Shown here: positions 1 to 6,917 of the stretch, in pieces
Layout: each line of letters starts with the position of its first letter
Position numbering within the stretch: the first letter of the stretch is position 1
NCBI GenBank assembly: GCA_900555295.1
Contig: USKN01000064.1
Coordinates: forward strand, 1 to 9,186
Direction: 5' to 3'
Source: an uncultured Eubacteriales bacterium
GTDB lineage: Bacteria > Bacillota > Clostridia > UMGS1810
Length of the DNA: 9,186 nt
Position numbers and translations under genes: made by a program
The notes under the pieces: model-generated
Database searches by the model: none
What the model was told of the DNA's origin: nothing
Seen by the model: only the letters and a program-made list of their open reading frames with translations

Positions 1-37
1 GGTGCCGTTTGGCTTTTTATAATTTTTTATTAAAAAA

Positions 38-2899
38 CTATTTAATATATATTACACCTTTAACTACGTTGCTGTATTCAATAACAATTACCTTTGTTGC
101 AAGGTCGGGTGTAACGGTATCGTTTGAACCTGCGATATTACCGTAAGATGTGGTACGAATTTCGGTTTTCTTTGAAGATGAACCAAATTCATAATATTTG
201 GTTGTACCCTCTTTAACCGTAAATGTTTTCTTATCGGCATCGTTGAGCGTATATTCGCCCGTTTCTTCATCTTTAACGGCAAATGCGGGCGATACTGTAA
301 TTGTGCCGTTACCGTCTTCAATCTTTGTTGCATATACGGTACCGTAAATTACTCTGTATACGTCTTTTCCGCCGCTGCTGCTGTCTTTGCTGAAATAGTT
401 GCTTGTGCATTCTACAGGGGTATATGTGTCTTTATAATCATAAAGTACACCGTCGCTGTATACAAGCTGATATTTTGAAATTTTACCGTTATCTTTTACA
501 AACTTAATTACATCGCCTGCTTTAACACCGTCAAGTGTTTCTTTCTTTTCGGTTACCGCTGTTTCGGTAGCGTCTTTACCGAGTGCCATAAATGTAATTT
601 CTTTAACTTCGTCTCCATCGCTTGATATAACGTCATTAATCGATTCAACTATAACCGCATTTGTGCTTACGGATACATTTGATGATGTAGATGTTGATGT
701 TGAGTAAACAACAACCGCGTCTGCGGTAATACCGTCTACATTATAAGGCTCTACCGAATATACTCCGCTATTGCTGAAATATCCGTAAGTTGTTTTTCTG
801 TAGTTATCTATATCGCTTCTGTCTTTGGGGATAACAAACACAACCGTGTTTTTATCCATATTAAACTGTGCCTGTTTGGCATCGTCGTTTGTTGAGAATG
901 TATAACCGCTTGACGAATATTTAAGCTTTCTTGTGTTGCAATCGGTATAAAGCGCGCTATCGCCGTCCGATTTAGCTTTAAACGTTAAAGGCTCAACATC
1001 GCCGTTTACGGTATATATTTCGGTAACAACGGTTTTACCGTCCGATGTACCAGTTTTATATTTAATAATCTGTGAGTAATCGGCACTTGTTTGAAGTTCC
1101 GCGGGTTTTGACGCATTAATTACTGTTGCGTTATCCTTGAGCATATCGAGTGCCGCTGACGCGCTCTTTGATTCACCGTCAATTTTTACAGTGGATTTAA
1201 GAGGATATCTTACTTTTGTACCTGTTGCCGTAAGTATTCTTATTTGTACTTCGGCATCGATACCCGAACCCGATTTTGCGTCAATTAAGTAACCGTAAGG
1301 CTCTGATGTTGTTGTAACATCGGCATAAACAACTTTGCCTCTAAAATCAAGGTAAAGAGTTACATTGTTGCCTGTTGAGTAATCGTATGTATCGGGATCC
1401 GATTCGAGAAGTTTTTTAAAGTAATCGGATACTTCGTATTCTTTCGACGCAACACCTATTGTGTTATATTCGTCTTTTGATGTAACGTTGCCTTTAACCG
1501 TTGCGGTTGAAATAACAACTTTTGTACCCTCGCTCTTTGTAAGCGGTTTTGCAACGCTTGTTACCGATTTTGCGGTAGCTGCGGTAAGAGTCGATGAAGA
1601 TGCTGTTCCGCCCGGTGTTGATACCTTTGTAACCGTGCAGTCGTCTTCGTCGAGAGCAACTGATTTTTTAGCGTCAAACTTATCGTAAATTGTTGTTACA
1701 CCGTCTGATGTTGTGGGTGCGTTTACATAATATATTTCGTATGCTTCTATAAACATAACGTCATATGTTGAATCACCGTCATTTGAAAGGAATGTAACGG
1801 TTGCGCTGTCGCTGTCAACATATTTTTTAATCCAAGCTTCGTTAATATCCGACTGCGGTACGCTCTCGCCGTTATATATTGCATATACTGAACCGCTTAA
1901 ACGAACGTCAATCTCTTTATCGTCTTTATCGAGGAATGTAAGATTTAAACCGCTTATTGCGTATAAATCGTCACAATCGTATGTAACTGTTTGGTTATCG
2001 CTTGAATTAAGTCTTAAAGATGTAATTTGATTTTTGTTATCGTATACATATTTAACACTTCTGCCAAGATAATCGGCAAAATCTGTTTTTGAAAGTGATG
2101 ATGAAAGTGTATATTTTTTGTCATCTATAAGAACCTGTGATTTTGTAAGTCCTTCATCACTACCTGTAATTGTGTTTTCGTAATAACCCATAAATATGCC
2201 GTCATCGCTTTCGGTGTTGTTAACCGAATCCTGGAATTTACCCGAACCTTTTGAGTATACGGGGTTTCCGCTTGCGTCATAGCCCGAAAATTCGAGCGGG
2301 GTTGTATCAAGCATATTTGAAATAAGCTTTGCTATAAGTCCTCTTGTTGCAGGTGTATCGGGGTTTGATGCCGCGCCTTTTGTAACACCGATTGAGTTTG
2401 CAACATTAATATATCCCGTATACCACGGGTCGGTAACCGTAACTGCCGAATTGTATCTTAATGTACAAACAATCATTTTTACCGCTTCGGCAAAAGTAAC
2501 CTGATTTTCGGGACGGAATGTGCCGTCTTCGTAACCATTAATTACAGATGTACCTGTTGCGTAAGCTATATGAGGAATTGCCCAATAGCCCTCTTGAATA
2601 TCGGTAAATTTTGTGGTTGTTGCGTCCAAAATTGTGCCTGTGGGCATAGACGCTTCAACAAGCATTTTTGTAAACTCCGATCTTGTAATAGTAGCTTCGG
2701 GTTTAAAACTGCTTGTACCGTCGCCGTTGTCATAACCGTTGATTATGCCTAATCCCGAAAGTTCGATAATAGCATCGTAAAACGCTGTATTTTCGTCTAC
2801 ATCGTTAAATGTTACCGCCGCAAAAGCGTTAATTGTAAACATTGATGCAATCAAAGTAAGGGTAATAAGCACTGCTGTAATTTTTTTGAATGCTCTCAT
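38..2899 (-). CDS. Secreted SLH-domain surface (S-layer-like) protein
   Basis: A 953-residue exported protein, probably held on the cell wall. Residues 1-28 form a classic signal peptide: a basic start (MRAFKK), a hydrophobic core, and a likely cut after AFA-A. Three SLH repeats follow, at about 31-84, 98-148 and 157-198. The first keeps the TRxE motif (ITRSEF, 71-76); the second has TFAE and the third TRGL at that place. SLH domains are known to bind secondary cell-wall polymer, often pyruvylated. The remaining 750 residues are rich in Thr, Ser, Asp, Val and Lys, with no catalytic motif that I recognise and several loosely similar beta-rich modules (about 233-296, 464-528, 534-632, 748-815, 847-942). 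The ATG start follows GGAGG by 11 nt and the frame ends in TAG. It has its own promoter and leader. A structural S-layer or surface-matrix role is inferred. An enzyme or adhesin cannot be excluded. Confidence 0.9.
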   Translation of the reverse strand: MRAFKKITAVLITLTLIASMFTINAFAAVTFNDVDENTAFYDAIIELSGLGIINGYDNGDGTSSFKPEATITRSEFTKMLVEASMPTGTILDATTTKFTDIQEGYWAIPHIAYATGTSVINGYEDGTFRPENQVTFAEAVKMIVCTLRYNSAVTVTDPWYTGYINVANSIGVTKGAASNPDTPATRGLIAKLISNMLDTTPLEFSGYDASGNPVYSKGSGKFQDSVNNTESDDGIFMGYYENTITGSDEGLTKSQVLIDDKKYTLSSSLSKTDFADYLGRSVKYVYDNKNQITSLRLNSSDNQTVTYDCDDLYAISGLNLTFLDKDDKEIDVRLSGSVYAIYNGESVPQSDINEAWIKKYVDSDSATVTFLSNDGDSTYDVMFIEAYEIYYVNAPTTSDGVTTIYDKFDAKKSVALDEDDCTVTKVSTPGGTASSSTLTAATAKSVTSVAKPLTKSEGTKVVISTATVKGNVTSKDEYNTIGVASKEYEVSDYFKKLLESDPDTYDYSTGNNVTLYLDFRGKVVYADVTTTSEPYGYLIDAKSGSGIDAEVQIRILTATGTKVRYPLKSTVKIDGESKSASAALDMLKDNATVINASKPAELQTSADYSQIIKYKTGTSDGKTVVTEIYTVNGDVEPLTFKAKSDGDSALYTDCNTRKLKYSSSGYTFSTNDDAKQAQFNMDKNTVVFVIPKDRSDIDNYRKTTYGYFSNSGVYSVEPYNVDGITADAVVVYSTSTSTSSNVSVSTNAVIVESINDVISSDGDEVKEITFMALGKDATETAVTEKKETLDGVKAGDVIKFVKDNGKISKYQLVYSDGVLYDYKDTYTPVECTSNYFSKDSSSGGKDVYRVIYGTVYATKIEDGNGTITVSPAFAVKDEETGEYTLNDADKKTFTVKEGTTKYYEFGSSSKKTEIRTTSYGNIAGSNDTVTPDLATKVIVIEYSNVVKGVIYIK

Positions 2900-2910
2900 C
2901 TTTTCTCATA

Positions 2911-2915
2911 CCTCC
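2911..2915 (-). promoter_or_regulatory. Ribosome binding site of the SLH protein gene
   Basis: On the minus strand a perfect GGAGG lies 11 nt before the ATG at 2899. The spacing is slightly long, but no other in-frame start lies nearby and the signal peptide begins exactly at this ATG. Confidence 0.75.
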
Positions 2916-2942
2916 GTAAATAATAAAAAACCTTTGAAAACA

Positions 2943-2972
2943 GTCTGTACACGCATAAAAACGTGCACTGAC
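2943..2972 (-). promoter_or_regulatory. 5' leader hairpin of the SLH gene
   Basis: The minus strand can fold into a stem-loop. An inner stem of 7 pairs, GTGCACG with CGTGTAC (one G-U pair), closes an 8-nt loop TTTTTATG. An outer stem of 3 pairs, GTC with GAC, is separated from it by one A-A mismatch. It sits just downstream of the predicted -10 element, so it would form near the 5' end of the transcript, about 45 nt before the start codon. It is not followed by a T-run, so it is not a normal terminator. An mRNA-stabilising or regulatory role is inferred. Confidence 0.5.
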
Positions 2973-2985
2973 ACTTATATATAAT

Positions 2986-3014
2986 ATACTAACATTAAAA
3001 AACATTTAAGTCAA
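2986..3014 (-). promoter_or_regulatory. Predicted sigma-A type promoter of the SLH gene
   Basis: On the minus strand TTGACT (3014-3009, five of six bases of TTGACA) is followed after 17 nt by TAGTAT (2991-2986, four of six bases of TATAAT). Alternative -10 boxes, TATATT and TATTAT, overlap a few bases downstream but give spacings of 20 and 22. This predicts a start site near 2979 and a leader of about 80 nt. It supports independent transcription of the SLH gene from the upstream operon. Confidence 0.5.
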
Positions 3015-3027
3015 CTGTATTTAATAA

Positions 3028-3046
3028 AATTTTAATATTTAAAATT
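3028..3046. repeat. Perfect A/T-only inverted repeat upstream of the SLH promoter
   Basis: AATTTTAA, a 3-nt spacer (TAT on the plus strand) and TTAAAATT form a perfect 8-bp inverted repeat. It lies 13 nt upstream of the predicted -35 box and about 70 nt beyond the stop codon of the glycosyltransferase gene. It could be a weak terminator stem, an UP-element-like AT block, or a site for a DNA-binding protein. In such AT-rich DNA chance is also possible. Confidence 0.35.
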
Positions 3047-3117
3047 AATTATCGTCAAAATAAATAAATTTATCGCCGTAATTTAGATATTTTGCCTTTA
3101 TTAAAGATTTTTCAAAA

Positions 3118-4143
3118 CTATCTTCCGCTTTTGTTGCGCTTGTTTTCTCTTTTTTTGGCAAAATAATCCTCGCTCCCTTTAAACATATTGCGTTTAATTT
3201 TACTTTCGGATACACCCGACTCGAGCGAATATTTTTTTGCATAGTGCAAAATTGCGGCATATGCTCCTATACCGAAAACGCATCTGTAAAGCGCGCCTTT
3301 GTCAAAGAAAAACTTATCGCTGTAAAACAAATCGGCATTATCGTCTTGCTGTGCGCCGTCCTGTTCGCTTTTGTCGCTGAAAAGTTCCTGTATTTCTTCT
3401 TTTATATCCGATATTGTATCACCTGTGCTTACATTTTCATTGTTTTTTTGCTGAATATCGGTATTATCCTCAATCGATGTATCATTTTGCACGTCAGCGG
3501 CGGTATTGTCCGCACTTTGTACGTCGTTACCGTCATCGGAATTTAAAAATCCGCCCTTTGCAGCTATTTTGTAACAGTGTGAATACACACGCAGTCCTTT
3601 TTTAAAACAGTCGGCAAGAAAAATTGTATCGTTGCCTATTTCGTAATGACAGCCGTCGCCGAACAGCTCCGAAAAACGCACACCGCGTTTTAAAAGTCTT
3701 TCTCGGCGCGCCGCCACAATATATGTGGGATATTTAAGCGAATTAAATATATGTTTGCGCTCCGCACGCTGTGATATTGTACGGCTTTCGCCGTCGTTTT
3801 CTTCACTGCTGAAAATAATAACGTCGGCTTTCGGAAACGCGTTAAACGCGTCGTGTATTTTTTCGGCAACATCATCATAATACACCACGTTGTCATCGGC
3901 AAACAAAACGCAATCGGCACTTGCCGCGTCAAGCGCAAGGTTACGGCTTGCGCCAATGCTTTTGGTTGAGCTGTTTATTACGGTAACGTTTTTGCCGTCA
4001 ATAACCGCGTCACCCGTTGAAATATTATCGTCAGTCTGGTTTACCATTATACAGTCGGTTGTTATATTCATTTGTCTTATAACCGAATAATCGTTTTGGT
4101 CTTTTGTGGCAATAAGTGTTTGTATTGTTTCTATCGGTTTCAT
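3118..4143 (-). CDS. GT2-like (GT-A fold) glycosyltransferase with acidic insert
   Basis: A 341-residue protein with no signal peptide, so probably cytoplasmic or at the inner membrane face. Residues 50-110 carry the family 2 pattern: a VTVINS strand, then IGASRNLAL (63-71), then the metal/nucleotide-sugar site FADDNVVYYDD (81-91), then KADVIIFSS. Residues 161-185 contain the second conserved block, with GNDTIFLADC resembling the GxDT of this group. The C-terminal FFFDKGALY (278-286) also matches related clostridial glycosyltransferases. Between these blocks, residues about 201-273 are an Asp/Asn/Gln/Glu-rich stretch (about 20 acidic against 3 basic residues) that replaces the usual short linker. 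The middle site reads ADDN rather than the commoner ADDD. It is the last gene of the apparent operon, 38 nt after the DUF3006 gene, with AAGGCGG as a modest ribosome site. Donor and acceptor are unknown; envelope polysaccharide is a guess from the family and the neighbours. Confidence 0.75.
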   Translation of the reverse strand: MKPIETIQTLIATKDQNDYSVIRQMNITTDCIMVNQTDDNISTGDAVIDGKNVTVINSSTKSIGASRNLALDAASADCVLFADDNVVYYDDVAEKIHDAFNAFPKADVIIFSSEENDGESRTISQRAERKHIFNSLKYPTYIVAARRERLLKRGVRFSELFGDGCHYEIGNDTIFLADCFKKGLRVYSHCYKIAAKGGFLNSDDGNDVQSADNTAADVQNDTSIEDNTDIQQKNNENVSTGDTISDIKEEIQELFSDKSEQDGAQQDDNADLFYSDKFFFDKGALYRCVFGIGAYAAILHYAKKYSLESGVSESKIKRNMFKGSEDYFAKKRENKRNKSGR

Positions 4144-4181
4144 TATTACACCGCCTTACATTATGTATTTTCCCCGATTAT

Positions 4182-4382
4182 TTATTGTTTTTTAAAAATT
4201 GCGTTCATTTTGTTTGTTAAATCTTTTTTTCGGCTGTCTGTTAAATCCCCGTTTATTTCTATGGAAATTATATCGCCCTCTTTGGCATTGGGGCAAAGAC
4301 TTACGGGCATATTAACGGTTGTGCCGTCCGAAAGTTCAACAACAAAATAATCGCCTTCAACTCTGTCTATTGCAAAATTCAT
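4182..4382 (-). CDS. Small DUF3006-type protein
   Basis: A 66-residue cytoplasmic protein without membrane segment or signal peptide. It fits the DUF3006 pattern: an opening beta strand FAIDRVEGDYFVVELSDG, then VNMPVSLCP, a GDIISIEI strand, and a basic C-terminal helix (DSRKKDLTNKMNAIFKK). The frame is open further upstream, but that extension overlaps pgsA and does not look like this family. I therefore choose the ATG at 4382, where the MNFAIDR start matches the usual family start. AAGGGG overlapping the pgsA stop codon may serve as its ribosome site. It starts 16 nt after pgsA, so co-transcription is likely. The molecular function of this family is not known to me; relatives are often short proteins next to unrelated housekeeping or secretion genes. 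Confidence 0.75.
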   Translation of the reverse strand: MNFAIDRVEGDYFVVELSDGTTVNMPVSLCPNAKEGDIISIEINGDLTDSRKKDLTNKMNAIFKKQ

Positions 4383-4394
4383 ATCTTCTTTATA

Positions 4395-4400
4395 CCCCTT
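4395..4400 (-). promoter_or_regulatory. Probable ribosome binding site of the DUF3006 gene
   Basis: AAGGGG on the minus strand overlaps the TAA stop of pgsA and lies 12 nt before the chosen ATG. The spacing is long, so the site is probable rather than certain. It still supports the short start over the longer open frame inside pgsA. Confidence 0.45.
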
Positions 4401-4941
4401 AATTATCTTTAAGAAGTTCCCTGTTGCGTGCCAAATACTCCCATCCTGAATATATGGTAAACAATGTTGAAATAAACATAGCAATATAGCCTATTGAGTA
4501 ACCCATAATTTCAAATTTTTCGCTCCAAAACAGCATTACGCAAAACGACGCTATAATTTGTATGCAGGTTTTTACCTTACCCGTCATAATTGCGGCAATT
4601 ACCACACCTTTTGACGCTGCAATGGTTCTCAGTCCCGTTACAATAAACTCGCGTGCAATTATTATAACCGCCATATATGCGGGTATTCTGCCCGCGCCCA
4701 CAAAGCATATAAGCGCCGTTGATATTAAAAGCTTATCGGCAAGCGGATCCAAAAACTTGCCAAAATCGGTTATTTGATTGTATTTGCGCGCTATATGCCC
4801 GTCTATACCATCGGTAAGCGACGCAAGCGCAAATACAACCGCCGCCCAAATATCGCTGCCTTTGAACCCGAGCATAAAAATAATCATAAATACGGGTATT
4901 AAAAGTATTCTCGCTATTGTAATTTTGTTTGCTGTAGTCAT
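4399..4941 (-). CDS. pgsA: CDP-diacylglycerol--glycerol-3-phosphate 3-phosphatidyltransferase
   Basis: A 180-residue integral membrane enzyme, the usual length for PgsA. The family makes phosphatidylglycerophosphate and CMP from CDP-diacylglycerol and glycerol-3-phosphate, the committed step to phosphatidylglycerol and cardiolipin. The CDP-alcohol phosphotransferase signature is complete: D47-G48, A51-R52, G61, D65 and D69, within DGHIARKYNQ and GKFLDPLADK. Hydrophobic segments are visible at about 10-26, 30-43, 70-83, 88-105, 124-138 and 148-166. The N-terminal TANKITIARI is typical of the family. Its ATG overlaps the rimO stop as ATGA, and AGGAG lies 7 nt upstream, so translational coupling to rimO is likely. 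The rimO-pgsA pairing is common in Clostridia. PgsA is preferred over other CDP-alcohol transferases because of its length and context. Confidence 0.95.
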   Translation of the reverse strand: MTTANKITIARILLIPVFMIIFMLGFKGSDIWAAVVFALASLTDGIDGHIARKYNQITDFGKFLDPLADKLLISTALICFVGAGRIPAYMAVIIIAREFIVTGLRTIAASKGVVIAAIMTGKVKTCIQIIASFCVMLFWSEKFEIMGYSIGYIAMFISTLFTIYSGWEYLARNRELLKDN

Positions 4942-6266
4942 ATTCTCTCTCCTGTCACATCATACTCGTCCGATTGGAGTATTTTTATTTTTACGATATC
5001 GCCCAAATTAAGTTCGGTATCGCTGTATACATATGCCGTGCCGTCCACTTCGGGTGTATCGGTTGAACATCTGCCCACATAACAAAGCTCGCCGCCGTCA
5101 TAGTCTTCTATTATAACATCGGCGGTTTTGCCCACCTTTAGCGCATTTATCTCTTTTGAAATTTCTTTTTGCAAACGCATAAGCTCGTCACGTCTTTTAA
5201 TTTTAATATCATCGGCTATTTGATTGTCAAACGAATATGCCGGTGTGTCCTCCTCACGCGAATATGCAAAAACTCCCACTTTATCAAGACGGTATTTTGC
5301 AAGAAAGTTTTTAAGTAATTCAAAATCCTCGTCCGTCTCCCCCGGAAAACCCGCTATAAGCGATGTACGCAGCGATACTCCGTCAATCTTTTTGCGTATT
5401 TTGTCTATAAGTGTGCAAATATCTTTATACCTGCTTTTTCTGCCCATTCTTTTTAAAACGTTATCGCTTACGTGCTGCAGCGGCATATCAAAATATTTAA
5501 CCGCTTTTTTATTGGCAGCAACCTCGTCTATAAGCTCGTCGGTAATATTTTCGGGGTAGCAATACTGCATACGTATCCACTCTATACCGTCAATACGGCT
5601 TAAATCGTGCAAAAGCGAATTAATATAATATCCGTCGTTTAAATCTTTTCCGTAATATGCCGTATCCTGTGCAACAAGTATAAGTTCTTTAACACCGTTT
5701 TTCGCAAGCGCTTTTGCCTCGTCAATTATGCTTTTCTTTGAGCGGCTTTTAAATTTACCGCGCAGTTTGGGTATAATGCAATATGTGCAAAAATTATCGC
5801 ACCCGTCCGCTATTTTAAGATATGCCGTATAAAACGGTGTGCTTTGAACTCTCGGCATATCGGCGCTTACGTGATTGTTTGCCTCGCTTACGGTATGCTG
5901 CTTTTCGCCGCTAGCGTAATATTTTTTTATAGCCTCGGCAATCGACGGATAATCGTTTGTGCCGAGTATTATATCCACCTCTGCGAGTTCGCTTTCTATT
6001 TCGCTTTTATAGCGTTGGGCAAGACAGCCCGTTACAACAAGCAATTCGCATTTTCCGTTTTTATATTTTGCGGTATCTATTATAGTGTTTATAGATTCTT
6101 CCTTTGCACTGTCTATAAACGCACAGGTGTTTACTATTATTATATCCGCGTCGTCCGCGTCGGCGGTTATTAAAAAGCCGTCCTCCTTTAAAATCCCCAT
6201 CATACTTTCGGTATCGGTAAGGTTTTTGGCGCATCCGAGTGATATAAAGCCAATTTTTTTATTCAT
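4938..6266 (-). CDS. rimO: Ribosomal protein S12 methylthiotransferase RimO
   Basis: A 442-residue radical-SAM methylthiotransferase that adds a methylthio group to the conserved aspartate of ribosomal protein S12. Three domains are visible in order. The N-terminal UPF0004 domain (about 1-120) has the second-cluster cysteines C12, C48 and C81 (SLGCAKN, NTCAF, TGCLAQ). The radical-SAM core (about 140-370) has C156, C160 and C163 in GCDNFCTYCIIPKLRG. The C-terminal TRAM domain (about 375-442) ends in DEYDVTGERI. RimO is chosen over MiaB because of SLGCAKNxTD at the start, IIPKLRG after the cysteines, and the pgsA neighbour. Length is normal and all six cluster cysteines are present. The start is an ATG with GAGG 6 nt upstream, overlapping the recX end by 8 nt. 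Confidence 0.97.
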   Translation of the reverse strand: MNKKIGFISLGCAKNLTDTESMMGILKEDGFLITADADDADIIIVNTCAFIDSAKEESINTIIDTAKYKNGKCELLVVTGCLAQRYKSEIESELAEVDIILGTNDYPSIAEAIKKYYASGEKQHTVSEANNHVSADMPRVQSTPFYTAYLKIADGCDNFCTYCIIPKLRGKFKSRSKKSIIDEAKALAKNGVKELILVAQDTAYYGKDLNDGYYINSLLHDLSRIDGIEWIRMQYCYPENITDELIDEVAANKKAVKYFDMPLQHVSDNVLKRMGRKSRYKDICTLIDKIRKKIDGVSLRTSLIAGFPGETDEDFELLKNFLAKYRLDKVGVFAYSREEDTPAYSFDNQIADDIKIKRRDELMRLQKEISKEINALKVGKTADVIIEDYDGGELCYVGRCSTDTPEVDGTAYVYSDTELNLGDIVKIKILQSDEYDVTGERI

Positions 6267-6912
6267 CGTCTACCTCGTTTTCACTTGATATATTTGATAT
6301 ATATTCGTTTATCGCGCCGTTAATATCCGAAAACGAAAAACCGCGCGACGAAAAAAATCTTACTGCTCTTTGGCGCATTTTAAAATCGCTCAAATCCAAA
6401 TTTTTGTATTTTATTTTTATAATTTCCATTATTTCGCCGTATCCCGCAAGCGATTTTTCGTTTAGCACATCATCGGCAATATCACGAGGTATACCGCGTC
6501 TTTCAAGCTCATAGCGAACTTTTCTTTCGCCCCAGCATTTTTCCTTTGCGTATTCGGCAAAAACCGACGCATACTCATAATCGTCCGCCAAACCCAAATT
6601 TATAATTTCTTCCATTACGCGTGCAACCGTAAATTCATCGTACCCTTTTTCGTACAGTTTATCGGTAATCTGTTTTTGGCTTGCCGGGCGGTGCGACAGC
6701 ATATTAACCGCCTTTGAAAGCGCCTTTGTGTATTCGTACTCGTTTTTCATACGTTCAATATCGGCATTTGTAACCAAATCGCCTACCTTTAAATGCAGTT
6801 TAATCACATCTGTTTTGTCGAGCGAAAACGAATACTCACCGTCCACAAAAATACTCGCCCTGTCGGAGTTGTGCTTTTGAGGTACAATATCGGTTATTTT
6901 AAACTTTTCCAT
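6259..6912 (-). CDS. recX: Regulatory protein RecX
   Basis: A 217-residue cytoplasmic protein of the RecX family, which binds RecA filaments and modulates their activity. An N-terminal region of about 60 residues (IVPQKHNSDRASIFVDGEYS) is followed by helical repeats: KALSKAVNMLSHRPASQKQI (65-84), then the GLADDYEYASVFAEYAKEKC block (106-125), GERKVRYELERRGIP (127-141), and a third repeat with RQRAVRFFSSRGFSFSDI near the C-terminus. The helical order and the RxELxxRGI motif are typical. It starts 5 nt after the recA stop. There is no clear Shine-Dalgarno, only an A-rich stretch, so its translation probably depends on ribosomes finishing recA. The end overlaps rimO by 8 nt. No terminator hairpin is seen between recA and recX. 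Confidence 0.93.
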   Translation of the reverse strand: MEKFKITDIVPQKHNSDRASIFVDGEYSFSLDKTDVIKLHLKVGDLVTNADIERMKNEYEYTKALSKAVNMLSHRPASQKQITDKLYEKGYDEFTVARVMEEIINLGLADDYEYASVFAEYAKEKCWGERKVRYELERRGIPRDIADDVLNEKSLAGYGEIMEIIKIKYKNLDLSDFKMRQRAVRFFSSRGFSFSDINGAINEYISNISSENEVDDE

Positions 6913-6917
6913 ATTTT

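Noticed and set aside
1..37. Possible terminator after the SLH gene (GCC-GTTT-GGC followed by a T-run on the plus strand)
   Set aside because: Only a 3-bp stem is visible. The T-run points the wrong way for the SLH gene, and the rest of any stem would lie outside the window.
3045..3260. Minus-strand open frame of 71 codons that runs past the glycosyltransferase stop
   Set aside because: Most of it overlaps the better supported glycosyltransferase in another frame, and its C-terminal 24 residues match nothing I recognise. A frameshifted glycosyltransferase end is possible but not needed.
3244..3546. Plus-strand open frame of 100 codons with hydrophobic content
   Set aside because: It lies antisense to the acidic insert of the glycosyltransferase. 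Its hydrophobic residues are the mirror of Asp/Asn/Glu codons, and it has no family resemblance.
4383..4484. Upstream extension of the DUF3006 frame into pgsA
   Set aside because: The extension is antisense-free but out of frame with pgsA, unlike the family, and the ATG at 4382 gives the normal family start.
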